A DNA stretch of 64,000 nucleotides from Clostridia bacterium (GTDB lineage Bacteria > Bacillota > Clostridia > Christensenellales > Aristaeellaceae). A program made the translations under genes and the position numbers. The DNA lies in contig JAFYOR010000013.1 in assembly GCA_017547805.1 (NCBI GenBank), positions 1-64,000 on the forward strand, written 5' to 3'. Shown here one piece after another: positions 32,734-43,687 of this stretch. Each line of letters begins with the position of its first letter. Position 1 is the first letter of the stretch. The notes under the pieces are model-generated. The model was not told the DNA's origin. It made no database searches and saw only the letters and a program-made list of their open reading frames with translations.

Positions 32734-34536
32734 TCAGATTTCGTACATCGGGGAAACGAGCAGGCTGTACTGCTTCATCGCGCGCCAGCGCTGGGTGTCC
32801 ATCACCGGCTCGTCAAGCTCCTCCAGCGTCGCAAGCTCGCCGCTGACATAGCGCTTGAGCGCATCCTGCACATCGACAAGGCGGCCGATGACCGCGCTGT
32901 AGCGCAGCGCCATGACCTCCCAGCCGGTGCGCTTGTAATCGCGCTCCCAGAGCTCCTTGTGGCTGGCGTGCAGCTTGCCGTAGGCCAGCACCAGCAGCGG
33001 GATGGTCTCGTTGGCGATCTTGGCCAGATACGCCTTGTCGCCGGCGAGATAACGGTCGCGCAGCTCAACAAGGATCTGCGCCTTCATGCCGACGACGGCA
33101 AACAGGTCGCGGGCATAGTGACAGTCGGGGCGGTCATAATAGGGCGCAAGGAGCATATACGCCTTCCTGCTGCGATCAAGCGCTGCCTGAATGTCTTCCT
33201 TCTTGGGTCCCAGCGGATAGAGCAGGTCGCAGTAAACCAGCTTCTTGCCCGGGCGCTCGTCAACCGCGCCGGGATAGAACAGGGCGAAGGTGTTGTACGC
33301 CTGACGCGCAAGGCCGGTAATGAACTCGCCCGTCGCCTCGATTTCCTCGCGCGTGCAGCTGTCGCCGCGCCAGCAGAACTCGGAGAAGAGCGCGACCTGA
33401 TTGAGCGCGAGGAAATGGCTGGTTTCATTGCCGTCGTCGCCCCACATCGTGGCAAAGACGGTCTTCACCTTGTGCTTGGCGCACATGCGAAGGCCCGGCT
33501 CCATCGTCGCCCATGTATAATCCACCTGCGGCAGGAAGCCGCTCCACGTCCATACGCCGCCGGCGAAGATGGTGTTTTGTCCCATGCGGGCATGCTCCTT
33601 GAGCATGTGATCGTAGAGCTCCTCGTCGGTGTGGTAGTAATCCCAGTAGCACATATCGACGTTGGGCAGGCTGTCGATGACGCTCTGGGGGATGTCGGCT
33701 TCCTTGTCGTAGTATTCGTTTGTCTTGGAGCCCAGACGGAAGAACATGTCGCTCCACATCATGGGCTTGAAGCCGTACTTTTCGCAGATTTCGCACACGC
33801 GGCGCACGTGGCGCGCCAGCAGCTCAAAGCGGTTCGTCGGGCCGTGCTTGTCGTAGTAGCGGCCCATGCCCACGCCGTGCGCCTCGTCCATGCCGATGTG
33901 CAGGCGGTTGGTGCGCAGGCAGGCGCGCAGCGCGCGGATCTCCGCCTCGATGAATTCGTAGGTTTCCTCTTCGTCGATGAGCAGGCAGGTGGCGTTGTCG
34001 CGCATGTGCGCAACCTTGGGCCACTGCAGGAACTGCTCAAGGTGCGCCAGCGTCTGCATGGAGATGATCAGCTCCATGCCAAGGGACGCGGCGTAGTCAT
34101 CCATTTCCTTGAGCTCCGCCTGAGTGTACTTGCCGCGCAGGTAGCCAAAGTACGGGTATTCCGGCACCTCATAGGTATCTTCCAGATACAGCAGGATGCA
34201 GTTCATGCCCAGCGCGCAGCAGGCGTCCATGTATTTTTTAACGGATTCGACCTTCATCACGGCGTTGCGGGAGCAGTCGAGCTGGCAGCCGACGGTGTCA
34301 AAGCAGCTTTCTTCAAACAGCTCGACGGTTTCTTTTCCATTGGAGAGCTCCATAAAAAGGCGCATGAAGCCGCGGGCGAGCGCAGGGATGCTCTGCGCGC
34401 CGATGAAGACGTGATTCTTGTCGCCGGAGACGCGAAGACCGTCCGCCTTGGCGGTGAGGACGTCGCCCTCGTAATGAAAGCCGGTCAGGTTTGAAACCAT
34501 ATTCTGAATGCGGGCTACAGTGTCTGAAGTAAACAT
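32734..34536 (-). CDS. Beta-N-acetylhexosaminidase, GH20-like
   Basis: A 600-residue glycoside hydrolase that should release terminal N-acetylhexosamines. After an N-terminal mixed domain (about 1-75), the barrel begins at GCQLDCSRNAVMKVESVKKYMD. HIGMDEAH carries the GH20 catalytic Asp-Glu pair at residues 217-218, where the Asp positions the substrate acetamido group. MMWSDMFFR and FAGGVWTWSGF supply substrate contacts. The C-terminal 150 residues are helical. No signal peptide is present. It is first in the minus-strand operon with a good AAGGAGG site. Confidence 0.88.
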   Translation of the reverse strand: MFTSDTVARIQNMVSNLTGFHYEGDVLTAKADGLRVSGDKNHVFIGAQSIPALARGFMRLFMELSNGKETVELFEESCFDTVGCQLDCSRNAVMKVESVKKYMDACCALGMNCILLYLEDTYEVPEYPYFGYLRGKYTQAELKEMDDYAASLGMELIISMQTLAHLEQFLQWPKVAHMRDNATCLLIDEEETYEFIEAEIRALRACLRTNRLHIGMDEAHGVGMGRYYDKHGPTNRFELLARHVRRVCEICEKYGFKPMMWSDMFFRLGSKTNEYYDKEADIPQSVIDSLPNVDMCYWDYYHTDEELYDHMLKEHARMGQNTIFAGGVWTWSGFLPQVDYTWATMEPGLRMCAKHKVKTVFATMWGDDGNETSHFLALNQVALFSEFCWRGDSCTREEIEATGEFITGLARQAYNTFALFYPGAVDERPGKKLVYCDLLYPLGPKKEDIQAALDRSRKAYMLLAPYYDRPDCHYARDLFAVVGMKAQILVELRDRYLAGDKAYLAKIANETIPLLVLAYGKLHASHKELWERDYKRTGWEVMALRYSAVIGRLVDVQDALKRYVSGELATLEELDEPVMDTQRWRAMKQYSLLVSPMYEI

Positions 34537-34746
34537 GACAAAACCTCCTTAATAGAGATGAAGTGCGGTGAAACAGTGCTGGGTAGTAATTCGATACTGC
34601 GAGCGGACTTCCTTTATTTTCCCAGCGGTCAGACGACGGTTCTTGGAAGGGAATGGGTTCTGTGATACAATGGCATCCTTTTTTCGCCCCTTGCGAAAAA
34701 GGTGATGTCAGTATAATCAATTGGACGTGAAGGGGGAATCAAAACC
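34537..34746. other. Divergent region between the glycan operon and the NADAR gene
   Basis: Only a -10 box TATAAT at 34712-34717 with TTGCGA at 34691-34696 (15-bp spacing) is visible for the rightward gene. No convincing leftward promoter was found. Confidence 0.5.
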
Positions 34747-35220
34747 ATGGCTGAAAGACCCGTATTTGTCCCTGTTGAACATGCTCCCTTTGTCAAGGCG
34801 GTACAGACAGAATTTGACTGGAACGGCGGCTTTGCCGTCTCTCAGAAGCGCAAAAATATCGCTGCGCTGCATGAAAGCTTTCTGCGTTTGTCACCGGGCA
34901 GCTGCATGCTGGAGATTTCCTCCAAGTCGCTGAATCCTTTGGGCGTTCGCATGAGCGCGTTTAACCTGAAAAAGCATGTTCCTTCGCTGGGGGAGGCCAT
35001 ACCTGTGGAGTGCGTCTTTCAGGGGGGAAAGGTGTTTGGTCTGGGCGGGCCGTATACCGATCTGTATACGGCGTCCGCACGGGACGCCAAGCGTGATCCG
35101 CGCCTGAAGGAGAGCGGCATGCTGACCGGCTTTTTCTATGAGGGCAGGCATATTTCGCCCATGCCCAGAACGGCGTTTTATGACTGGCTGTACATCAGCG
35201 CGCTGCTTGAGGACAGATAA
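34747..35220 (+). CDS. NADAR-domain protein (DarT1-associated antitoxin type), no toxin partner nearby
   Basis: A 157-residue protein. RPVFVP at the N-terminus, ALHESFLRLSPGSCMLEISSKSLNPLGVRMSAFNL, ECVFQGGKVFGLGGPYTDLY and ARDAKRDPRLKESGMLTGF match my recollection of the DarT1-associated NADAR family (DUF6977-like). NADAR enzymes hydrolyse ADP-ribose from guanine bases, undoing DarT1 toxin action on DNA. The usual partner, a DarT (DUF4433) ADP-ribosyltransferase, is absent on either side. Family members I recall are about 230-260 residues, so the C-terminal part may be missing. It has a -10 box and terminator of its own. Confidence 0.7.
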   Translation: MAERPVFVPVEHAPFVKAVQTEFDWNGGFAVSQKRKNIAALHESFLRLSPGSCMLEISSKSLNPLGVRMSAFNLKKHVPSLGEAIPVECVFQGGKVFGLGGPYTDLYTASARDAKRDPRLKESGMLTGFFYEGRHISPMPRTAFYDWLYISALLEDR

Positions 35221-35224
35221 ACGC

Positions 35225-35267
35225 AAAGCCGCCCGTCTGCTGGGAAATGCGGGCGGGCGGCTTTTTT
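35225..35267 (+). terminator. Terminator of the NADAR gene
   Basis: AAAGCCGCCCG (35225-35235) pairs with CGGGCGGCTTT (35254-35264), followed by TTT. The stem also faces the convergent GH13 gene. Confidence 0.9.
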
Positions 35268-35358
35268 CTTGGCAGGAAATTGGAAAAACGTCGGCCGCGG
35301 ACGCAAACGAAACGATGATTAGCAGTGTGTTTCGGATGTGGGTGCGGGCACAGCCCGC

Positions 35359-37008
35359 TTACAGGCCGAGCGCATTGATGTCGCTGCGTTTTGCCAGCAG
35401 CCGGAATTCAAACGGGCGCAGCGTGTCTCCCGCTTCCTCCGCGTAGTTGCAGGCGACCATCTGGGTATATCCCATGACCTGCTGGGGGAGCTTCGCCGGT
35501 TTTGCGGTCATGTTCATGACGGAAACGAGCGCCTTGCCCTCGTATTCGCGCTTGAAGGCATAGACCTGACGGCCTTCAAAAAGGGATTCAAAGCTGCCTT
35601 CAAGCAGCGCCGGGCAGGTCTTGCGCAGATGGATCATCTGCTTGAAGAAGGCAGATACGCCGTTTTTGTCGACGGTGTCGCGCTTGACGTTGATGTATTC
35701 GTGGTTGGCGTTGACCTTCAGCCACGGGCGGCCCGTCGTGAAGCCGGCGTTTTCGCTCCAGTCCCACTGCATGGGCGTGCGCGCATGGTCGCGGGAGGTG
35801 CGCATGATCATTTTCCAGCGCAGCGCGCGGGGGAAATGCAGCTTTTTTGCGAGCTTGTAGATGTTGCGGCTTTCGATGTCCATGATTTCGCCGATGTTTT
35901 CAAAGTCGCCGTTGGTCATGCCGATTTCCTGTCCCTCGTAGATATACGGCGTGCCGCGCAGCGTCAGCAGCAATCCGGCGATCATCTTGGCGCATTCCTT
36001 GCGATGACCCTTGGCGTCGCTGAAGCGGGAGAGGAAGCGCGGCTGATCGTGGTTTTCAAAATAGGTGGCGTTCCAGTCGAGGCCCTGCTGCCATTTGGTG
36101 ATGACGCGCATGAGCTTTTGGGGGACAAGGCGGGTTTTGAACCATTTGACGATGACCTGATCGACCTCCATGTGTTCGAAGGAAAAGACCATGTCAAGCT
36201 CCTTGCGCGCAGGATCGGTCAGGTCGCGCGCTTTTTCAAGGTCGACGAAGACCGTTTCGCCCACGGTGAACGCGCCGTAGGGATCAAGCACCTCGCGGCG
36301 CAGGATGTTCAGGATGTTGTGGCAGCCGTCCTTGGAGAGATAGTGCTCGGAGCCGGTGAGGACGAGGCTCTTTTTGCCGTCGTCAAGCGTATCCTTCCAG
36401 ATGACGTTGATCACGTCGCACCTGAAGCCGATGACGCCCTTGTCAAGCCAGAAGCGCATGATGTCCTTGACCTCTTCAAGCACGGCGGGATTGCGCCAGT
36501 TGAGGTCCGGCTGCTTTTTGGAAAAGAGGTGGAGATAGTATTTGTCCGTGTCGCCGAACTTTGTCCACGGACACTCGGCAAAGAAATTCCCCCAGTTGTT
36601 GGGCAGGCCGCCGTCTTTGCCTTCGCGGATGATGTAGTAATCCTGATACTTTTCTTCGCCGGCCAGCGCGCGCCGGAACCACTCGTGCTCGTCGGAGGTA
36701 TGGTTGATGACCAGATCCATGATGATGCCGATTGAGCGCGCCTTTGCCTCCCGCACCAGCGTTTCAAAGTCTTCCATCGTGCCGAACTGAGGCTGGATCG
36801 CCTTGTAATCGGCGATGTCATAGCCGTTGTCGTCGTTGGGGCTGACGTACACGGGCGAGAGCCAGATGGCGTTCACGCCGAGGGATGCGATGTGGTCGAG
36901 TCTGGAAATAATGCCGCGGATATCGCCCACGCCGTCCCCGTCGCTGTCCATGAAGGAGCGTGGATAGATCTGGTAGACGACCATGTCCTTTTTGTAATTG
37001 ACCGTCAT
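35359..37008 (-). CDS. GH13 alpha-glucosidase, oligo-1,6-glucosidase type
   Basis: A 549-residue GH13 enzyme. DLVINHTSDEHEWF is conserved region I. GFRCDVINVI carries the nucleophile Asp (about residue 199), TVGETVFV the acid/base Glu (about 249) and FENHDQPR the transition-state Asp (about 323). The Val after the nucleophile is, in this family, associated with alpha-1,6-specificity as in oligo-1,6-glucosidase. Trehalose-6-phosphate hydrolase is the main alternative, but no PTS gene is adjacent. The protein is cytoplasmic. GGAGG precedes the ATG. Confidence 0.92.
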   Translation of the reverse strand: MTVNYKKDMVVYQIYPRSFMDSDGDGVGDIRGIISRLDHIASLGVNAIWLSPVYVSPNDDNGYDIADYKAIQPQFGTMEDFETLVREAKARSIGIIMDLVINHTSDEHEWFRRALAGEEKYQDYYIIREGKDGGLPNNWGNFFAECPWTKFGDTDKYYLHLFSKKQPDLNWRNPAVLEEVKDIMRFWLDKGVIGFRCDVINVIWKDTLDDGKKSLVLTGSEHYLSKDGCHNILNILRREVLDPYGAFTVGETVFVDLEKARDLTDPARKELDMVFSFEHMEVDQVIVKWFKTRLVPQKLMRVITKWQQGLDWNATYFENHDQPRFLSRFSDAKGHRKECAKMIAGLLLTLRGTPYIYEGQEIGMTNGDFENIGEIMDIESRNIYKLAKKLHFPRALRWKMIMRTSRDHARTPMQWDWSENAGFTTGRPWLKVNANHEYINVKRDTVDKNGVSAFFKQMIHLRKTCPALLEGSFESLFEGRQVYAFKREYEGKALVSVMNMTAKPAKLPQQVMGYTQMVACNYAEEAGDTLRPFEFRLLAKRSDINALGL

Positions 37009-37162
37009 GTTGTCCTCCTTAAGAAGACCGCTGCTGCGGCTGATAGATTCATGAGCGAGGCTGTTTTGTCTGTATTATACCATAAGTGCGGAATTGCGGC
37101 GCAGAAAAAACGGTCATTTTCGGGATATGCGGACAAAAACGGCAAGGAAAAGAAACAAACGC

Positions 37163-37191
37163 TTTTCATTTGCGTGAAACTATGAGATAAT
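37163..37191 (+). promoter_or_regulatory. Promoter of the rfb operon
   Basis: TTTTCA (37163-37168), 17 bp, GATAAT (37186-37191). Confidence 0.6.
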
Positions 37192-37244
37192 GAATTACTA
37201 TATCCGACGACATGACCAAGGCATGCAAAGGAGGAAAGACGCGC

Positions 37245-38132
37245 ATGAAGGGCATCATTCTTGCCGGCGGCGCCGGTACAAGACTCTATCCGCTGACGAT
37301 GGTCACCAGCAAACAGCTGCTCCCCGTTTACGATAAGCCCATGATCTACTATCCGCTTTCCACGCTCATGCTGGCGGGCATTCAGGATATTCTGATCATC
37401 TCCACGCCGGAGGATACGCCGCGCTTTGAGCATCTGCTTGGAGACGGCGCGCAGTTCGGCGTCAACCTTTCCTATTGTGTGCAGCCCTCCCCGGACGGGC
37501 TGGCGCAGGCGTTCCTGCTTGGCGAATCCTTCATCGGAGACGAGGCCTGCGCAATGGTGCTGGGCGACAACATCTTCTATGGAAACGGCTTTGGCAGGAT
37601 TCTGCGCGCGAGCGTTGAGAACGCGGAGAAAAACGCGCGGGCGACGGTCTTCGGGTATTATGTGACGGATCCGCAGCGCTTTGGCGTGGTGGAGTTTGAC
37701 GCGGAAGGCCGCGTGATTTCCGTGGAGGAAAAGCCGAAGGAGCCCAAGAGCAACTACGCGATCACGGGACTGTACTTCTACCCAAAGGGCGTGGCGGAGA
37801 TGGCAAAGCAGGTCAGACCGAGCGCCCGCGGCGAGCTGGAGATCACGACGCTTAATGAAATGTATCTCACCCGCGGCGAACTGGATGTGCAGCTGCTGGG
37901 ACGCGGCTTTGCGTGGCTGGATACCGGCACGATGGATAGCCTCGTGGATGCGGCCGACTTTGTGCGCATGGTGGAAAAGCGGCAGGGCATCAAGATCTCC
38001 GCGCCGGAGGAGATTGCCTATAAAAACGGCTGGATCACGAAGGAAAAGCTGCTTGAAAGCGCGCAGCGCTACGGCAAGAGTCCGTACGGCGAGCATCTCA
38101 AGGCGGTGTCTGAGGGCAGGGTGCGTTACTGA
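37245..38132 (+). CDS. rfbA: Glucose-1-phosphate thymidylyltransferase
   Basis: A 295-residue nucleotidyltransferase that makes dTDP-glucose, the first step to dTDP-rhamnose. [16 protein letters not shown] (dTTP loop), [17 protein letters not shown] and VLGDNIFYG are family motifs. The length matches RmlA. AAAGGAGG lies 10 bases before the ATG. Its stop overlaps the rfbC start (TGATG). Confidence 0.96.
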   Translation: MKGIILAGGAGTRLYPLTMVTSKQLLPVYDKPMIYYPLSTLMLAGIQDILIISTPEDTPRFEHLLGDGAQFGVNLSYCVQPSPDGLAQAFLLGESFIGDEACAMVLGDNIFYGNGFGRILRASVENAEKNARATVFGYYVTDPQRFGVVEFDAEGRVISVEEKPKEPKSNYAITGLYFYPKGVAEMAKQVRPSARGELEITTLNEMYLTRGELDVQLLGRGFAWLDTGTMDSLVDAADFVRMVEKRQGIKISAPEEIAYKNGWITKEKLLESAQRYGKSPYGEHLKAVSEGRVRY

Positions 38133-38689
38133 TGAAACGGATCGATACACAATTGCCGGGCGTTGCGATCATTGAACCGCAGGTGTTCGGCGATCATCGC
38201 GGCTACTTTATGGAAACCTATTCCGCGAAGGCATTTGCGGAGCTTGGGATTGAGAACGTGTTTGTGCAGGATAATCAGTCCTTTACGGCGCAGAAGGGCA
38301 CGCTGCGCGGCATTCATTTCCAGAACGGAGAAATGGCGCAGGCGAAGCTGGTGCGCGTGACGCGCGGCGCGGTGCTGGATGTCGCGGTGGATCTGCGGCG
38401 AGGCAGCCCGACGTATAAGCGGTGGGCTGCGGTGGAGCTGAGCGGGGAGAATAAGCGGATGCTTTTCATCCCGCGCGGCTTTGGACACGGCTTTCTGACG
38501 CTGACGGACGATGTGGAGTTCTGCTATAAGGTGGATAACCTGTATTCAAAGGCGCATGACCGCAGCATCCGCTTTGATGACCCGGATATTGGAGTGGAGT
38601 GGGGCGTGGAGAATCCGATTCTCTCGCAGAAGGATCAGGCTGCGCCGCTGCTCATGGACAGCGACTGCAGCTTTGTATACGAAGGGTAA
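38132..38689 (+). CDS. rfbC: dTDP-4-dehydrorhamnose 3,5-epimerase
   Basis: A 185-residue cupin epimerase, third step of dTDP-rhamnose synthesis. DHRGYFMETYSAKAF, FVQDNQSFTAQKGTLRGIHFQ and FIPRGFGHGFLTL are hallmark blocks, with the catalytic His in LRGIHFQ and Tyr in the C-terminal half. Translation is coupled to rfbA through a TGATG overlap. A 250-bp repeat-filled gap separates it from rfbB. Confidence 0.96.
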   Translation: MKRIDTQLPGVAIIEPQVFGDHRGYFMETYSAKAFAELGIENVFVQDNQSFTAQKGTLRGIHFQNGEMAQAKLVRVTRGAVLDVAVDLRRGSPTYKRWAAVELSGENKRMLFIPRGFGHGFLTLTDDVEFCYKVDNLYSKAHDRSIRFDDPDIGVEWGVENPILSQKDQAAPLLMDSDCSFVYEG

Positions 38690-38848
38690 GGGAGGAGCAG
38701 AGCCCCTCCCCTACGGTTTTTCCGGCGGTAAAGCGCCGCCGCGAAGATCTGCCTGCGGGCGGGACCTCATCCGTCTCGCCTGACGGCGATCCACCTTCCC
38801 CAAAGGGGAAGGCTTATATACTTGGGCAAACGAAGTTTGCCGATGTAC
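38690..38848. other. Repeat-rich spacer inside the rfb operon
   Basis: This contains hairpins GGAGGGGCTCTGC-like near 38692-38715, a 20-bp block shared in inverted form with 10940-10975 (GACGGATGAGG and CCCGCCCGCAGGC), and CCTTCCCC..GGGGAAGG at 38791-38811. It looks like a degraded R4-type insertion. No coding content is seen. Confidence 0.5.
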
Positions 38849-38926
38849 AGCGGCTTAAAGCCGCCGCGAAGCGAAGAAGGGTGCAGGGACGATGTCCCTG
38901 CGCGGGGTTTGGGGCGGCAGCCCCAA
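38849..38926 (+). repeat. Compound-hairpin element, family R2 (copy 2)
   Basis: CGGCTTAAAGCCG opens the element. GCCGCGAAGCGAAGAAGGG leads into GCAGGGAC (38883-38890)/GTCCCTGC (38894-38901), then CGGGGTTT and TTGGGGC..GCCCCAA (38909-38926). It ends 13 bases before the rfbB start. Confidence 0.8.
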
Positions 38927-38939
38927 GAAAGAGTAACAT

Positions 38940-39959
38940 ATGACAATCATCGTAACCGGCGGCGCCGGATTCATCGGAAGCAATTTCATCTTCCATATGC
39001 TCGGTAAGTACCCGGATTACCGGATCATCTGCCTGGATAAGCTGACCTATGCGGGTAATCTTTCCACGCTCAGGCCGGTGATGGATAACCCCAATTTCCG
39101 CTTTGTGAAGGCGGATATCTGCGACCGCGATGCGGTGTTTGCGCTGTTTGAAGAGGAACAGCCGGATATCGTCGTCAACTTCGCCGCGGAATCGCATGTA
39201 GACCGCTCCATCGAGGATCCGGGCGTGTTCCTCAAGACGAATATCCTGGGTACGCAGACGCTGATGGACGCCTGCCGCAAGTTCGGCATCAAGCGCTATC
39301 ATCAGGTGAGCACGGACGAGGTGTACGGCGATCTGCCGCTGGACAGACCGGATCTGTTCTTCACCGAAACGACGCCGATCCATACCTCCAGCCCGTATTC
39401 TGCCAGCAAGGCGAGCGCGGATCTGCTCGTGCAGGCGTATCACCGTACGTTCGGTCTGCCGGTGACGATTTCCCGCTGCTCAAATAATTACGGTCCGTAT
39501 CATTTCCCCGAGAAGCTGATCCCGCTGATGATCGCCAACTGCCTCAACGATAAGCCGCTGCCGGTGTATGGCGAGGGCCTCAATGTGCGCGACTGGCTGT
39601 ATGTTGAGGATCACTGTAAGGCGATCGATCTGATCATCCATAACGGCCGCGTTGGCGAAGTGTATAATATCGGCGGTCATAATGAGATGCGCAACATTGA
39701 TATCGTGAAAATCATTTGCAAGGCGCTCGGTAAGAGCGAGAGTCTGATTACCTACGTCACCGACCGCAAGGGGCACGATATGCGCTATGCCATCGACCCC
39801 ACCAAGATCCATAACGAGCTTGGCTGGCTGCCGGAGACGATGTTCAGGGATGGCATTGAAAAGACCATCGCCTGGTATCTAAAAAACCGCGAATGGTGGG
39901 AAACCATCATTTCCGGCGAATACCGGCATTACTATGAAATGATGTACGGCAATCGCTGA
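38940..39959 (+). CDS. rfbB: dTDP-glucose 4,6-dehydratase
   Basis: A 339-residue short-chain dehydrogenase/reductase, second step of the pathway. TGGAGFIGSN binds NAD. STDEVYGDL and SPYSASKASADLLV carry the catalytic Thr/Asp-Glu and Tyr-x-x-x-Lys. RCSNNYGPYHFPEKLIPLMI is specific to dTDP/UDP-sugar dehydratases. The ribosome-binding site is weak (AAGAAAGAG), set by the end of the R2 element. Confidence 0.96.
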   Translation: MTIIVTGGAGFIGSNFIFHMLGKYPDYRIICLDKLTYAGNLSTLRPVMDNPNFRFVKADICDRDAVFALFEEEQPDIVVNFAAESHVDRSIEDPGVFLKTNILGTQTLMDACRKFGIKRYHQVSTDEVYGDLPLDRPDLFFTETTPIHTSSPYSASKASADLLVQAYHRTFGLPVTISRCSNNYGPYHFPEKLIPLMIANCLNDKPLPVYGEGLNVRDWLYVEDHCKAIDLIIHNGRVGEVYNIGGHNEMRNIDIVKIICKALGKSESLITYVTDRKGHDMRYAIDPTKIHNELGWLPETMFRDGIEKTIAWYLKNREWWETIISGEYRHYYEMMYGNR

Positions 39960-39989
39960 TTTTTTGAATGATAAAGGAGAATACCATAT

Positions 39990-41111
39990 ATGTATAATAA
40001 CGATCCGGTTATCGCAAGAAAGCTGCAGAAGATCGGAGAAGAGTTTGGCATTCCGGGTCCGTTCTTCACCTATGAAGAGATCAAGATGGGCAACGTGAAC
40101 CAGACCTATAAGGTCAGCTATATCCGCGACGACGGCTCCGGCATGGCGCAGATCAAGTCCTACCTGCTGCAGAGAATCAATACGTACGCGTTTGAAAGAC
40201 CGGCGGAGCTGATGGACAATATCGACTGCGTGACGGAGCATATCCGCAGGGAATACCCGCACCAGATCAGCCTGCATTTCCACCATACCAAGGACGGCAA
40301 GAACTATCTGGAGGACCGCGACGGCTTCTGGCGCATGAGCAATTATGTGCCGTCGGTCACGTTTGATTCCTGCGACGATCCCAGGGTCATCCGCAGCACC
40401 GGCGAGGCGTTCGGCGATTTCCAGATGATGCTCTCCAGCTTTGAGGCGGAGCGGCTGTATTACACCATCCCGGACTTCCATAACACCAGAAAGCGCTATC
40501 AGCAGCTGAAAGCCAGCATTGAAAAGGATCCCTGCGGCCGCGTGAAGGAAGTGGAGGCGGAGATTGAGTGGCTGCTGTCCGTGGAGGATGAGGCCTGCCG
40601 CCTGACCGATATGGAGGAGAGCGGCGAACTTCCCCTGCGCGTGACGCATAACGACACCAAGATCAACAACGTTCTGTTTGACAGGGTGACGCATAAGCCG
40701 CTGGTCGTGATCGATCTGGATACGGTGATGCCGGGTCTTGTCGCGCATGACTTTGGCGACGCGGTGCGCTTTGCCGCGAACTTCGTGGAGGAGGACTGCC
40801 CGGAATTCAAAAAGGCAGGCCTTGATCTCAATGTCTTCTGGGCGTTTACCGAAGGCTTCCTCAAAAAGACCGCCGCGCAGCTGACGTCCAACGAGGTTGA
40901 CACCCTTGCGCTGGGCTGCTTTGCGCTGGCCTGCGAGTTGGCAACCCGCTTCCTCAACGACTACATCAAGGGCGATAAGTATTTCAAGATCAAGCATGCC
41001 CGCCATAATCTGGAACGCACCCGCTGCCAGATTGCGCTGGCGAAGGACATGATGAAGAAGATGAATGCGATGAATGCCATCGTTCAGGAATGTGCCAGAC
41101 GCTATAAGTGA
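39990..41111 (+). CDS. N-acetylhexosamine 1-kinase-like phosphotransferase
   Basis: A 373-residue APH-fold kinase. RVTHNDTKINNVLFD (about residue 217-231) is the catalytic loop and LVVIDLDTVMPGLVAHDFGDAVR the metal-binding loop. The wording closely follows NahK of bifidobacteria, which phosphorylates GlcNAc/GalNAc at C1. GNVNQTYKV is the N-lobe Gly loop. It lies inside the dTDP-rhamnose operon and 5 kb from the GH20/sialidase operon on the opposite strand. NahK normally serves mucin and milk-glycan breakdown. The ribosome-binding site is AAAGGAG. Confidence 0.82.
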   Translation: MYNNDPVIARKLQKIGEEFGIPGPFFTYEEIKMGNVNQTYKVSYIRDDGSGMAQIKSYLLQRINTYAFERPAELMDNIDCVTEHIRREYPHQISLHFHHTKDGKNYLEDRDGFWRMSNYVPSVTFDSCDDPRVIRSTGEAFGDFQMMLSSFEAERLYYTIPDFHNTRKRYQQLKASIEKDPCGRVKEVEAEIEWLLSVEDEACRLTDMEESGELPLRVTHNDTKINNVLFDRVTHKPLVVIDLDTVMPGLVAHDFGDAVRFAANFVEEDCPEFKKAGLDLNVFWAFTEGFLKKTAAQLTSNEVDTLALGCFALACELATRFLNDYIKGDKYFKIKHARHNLERTRCQIALAKDMMKKMNAMNAIVQECARRYK

Positions 41112-41130
41112 TTCGGGAGTGCGTGAACGA

Positions 41131-41985
41131 ATGAAAGTATTGGTGACCGGCGCGCGCGGTCAGCTGGGATACGACGTGATGCTGGAACTCGCCCGCCGCG
41201 GACATGAAGCGATCGGCGTGGACGTGCAGGATATGGACATTACCGACGCTGCGGCGTGCCGCAGGACGATTTTTTCCATCGCGCCGGATGCGGTGATTCA
41301 CTGTGCGGCGTTCACGGCGGTCGATGCGGCGCAGGACTGCGAGGAAACGTGCCGGCGTGTGAATGCGCTGGGTACGGAGCATGTGGCAAAGGCCTGCGCG
41401 CAGCTGGGCATCAAAATGATGTATATCTCCACCGATTATGTGTTCGGCGGACAGGGTGAAACGCCATGGCAGGCGGACTGCACGGACTTTGCGCCGCTGT
41501 CCGTATACGGACAGACGAAGCTTGAGGGCGAACAGGCGGTCGTGCGCCTGCTTGACCGGTATTTCATCGTGCGTATCGCATGGGTGTTCGGCAAAAACGG
41601 AAAGAATTTCGTTCGCACGATGCTTGCCCTGAGCGAAAAACACGATACGCTGCGCGTGGTCTGCGATCAGGTCGGTACGCCGACGTATACGCCGGATCTG
41701 GCGCGGCTGCTGGCCGACATGATTGAGACGGAAAAGTACGGCGTGTATCACGCGACAAACGAGGGTGGATACCTTTCGTGGTATGAGTTTGCCTGCGAGA
41801 TTTTCCGCCTGAGCGGGAAAATGACGCAGGTTCTGCCCGTCACGACGGCAGAGTACGGGCTTTCCAAGGCAGCGCGTCCGCTCAACAGCAGATTGGATAA
41901 GGGGAAGCTGCGGGCATGCGGGTTTGAGCCGCTGCCGCACTGGCGCGACGCGCTTGCGCGGTATCTCAAGGAAATCGGTGTATAA
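41131..41985 (+). CDS. rfbD: dTDP-4-dehydrorhamnose reductase
   Basis: A 284-residue NAD(P)H reductase, last step to dTDP-L-rhamnose. TGARGQLGYDV binds the cofactor; ISTDYVFGG and SVYGQTKLEGEQAV carry the catalytic Tyr-x-x-x-Lys. FVRTMLALSEKHDTLRVVCDQVGTPTYTPDLA is typical of RmlD. An in-frame start at 41074 overlaps the kinase gene, so the ATG at 41131 was chosen. The operon ends at the terminator 6 bases after the stop. Confidence 0.95.
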   Translation: MKVLVTGARGQLGYDVMLELARRGHEAIGVDVQDMDITDAAACRRTIFSIAPDAVIHCAAFTAVDAAQDCEETCRRVNALGTEHVAKACAQLGIKMMYISTDYVFGGQGETPWQADCTDFAPLSVYGQTKLEGEQAVVRLLDRYFIVRIAWVFGKNGKNFVRTMLALSEKHDTLRVVCDQVGTPTYTPDLARLLADMIETEKYGVYHATNEGGYLSWYEFACEIFRLSGKMTQVLPVTTAEYGLSKAARPLNSRLDKGKLRACGFEPLPHWRDALARYLKEIGV

Positions 41986-41990
41986 CATCA

Positions 41991-42018
41991 GGAGAGGGAA
42001 ACCTCTCCTTTTTCTTTT
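41991..42018 (+). terminator. Terminator of the rfb operon
   Basis: GGAGAGG (41991-41997), GAAA loop, CCTCTCC (42002-42008), then TTTTTCTTTT. Confidence 0.93.
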
Positions 42019-42042
42019 ACCGGCCTGCTACAAGGAAAATAA

Positions 42043-43650
<1,608 letters not shown>

Positions 43651-43687
43651 ACAGGCGATCTGGCTGATACGGTAGTTTGATAAAGAC

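Noticed and set aside
32584..34494. A 636-codon plus-strand frame opposite the GH20 gene
   Set aside because: The minus-strand GH20 catalytic motif and operon spacing are decisive; the plus frame has no family features.
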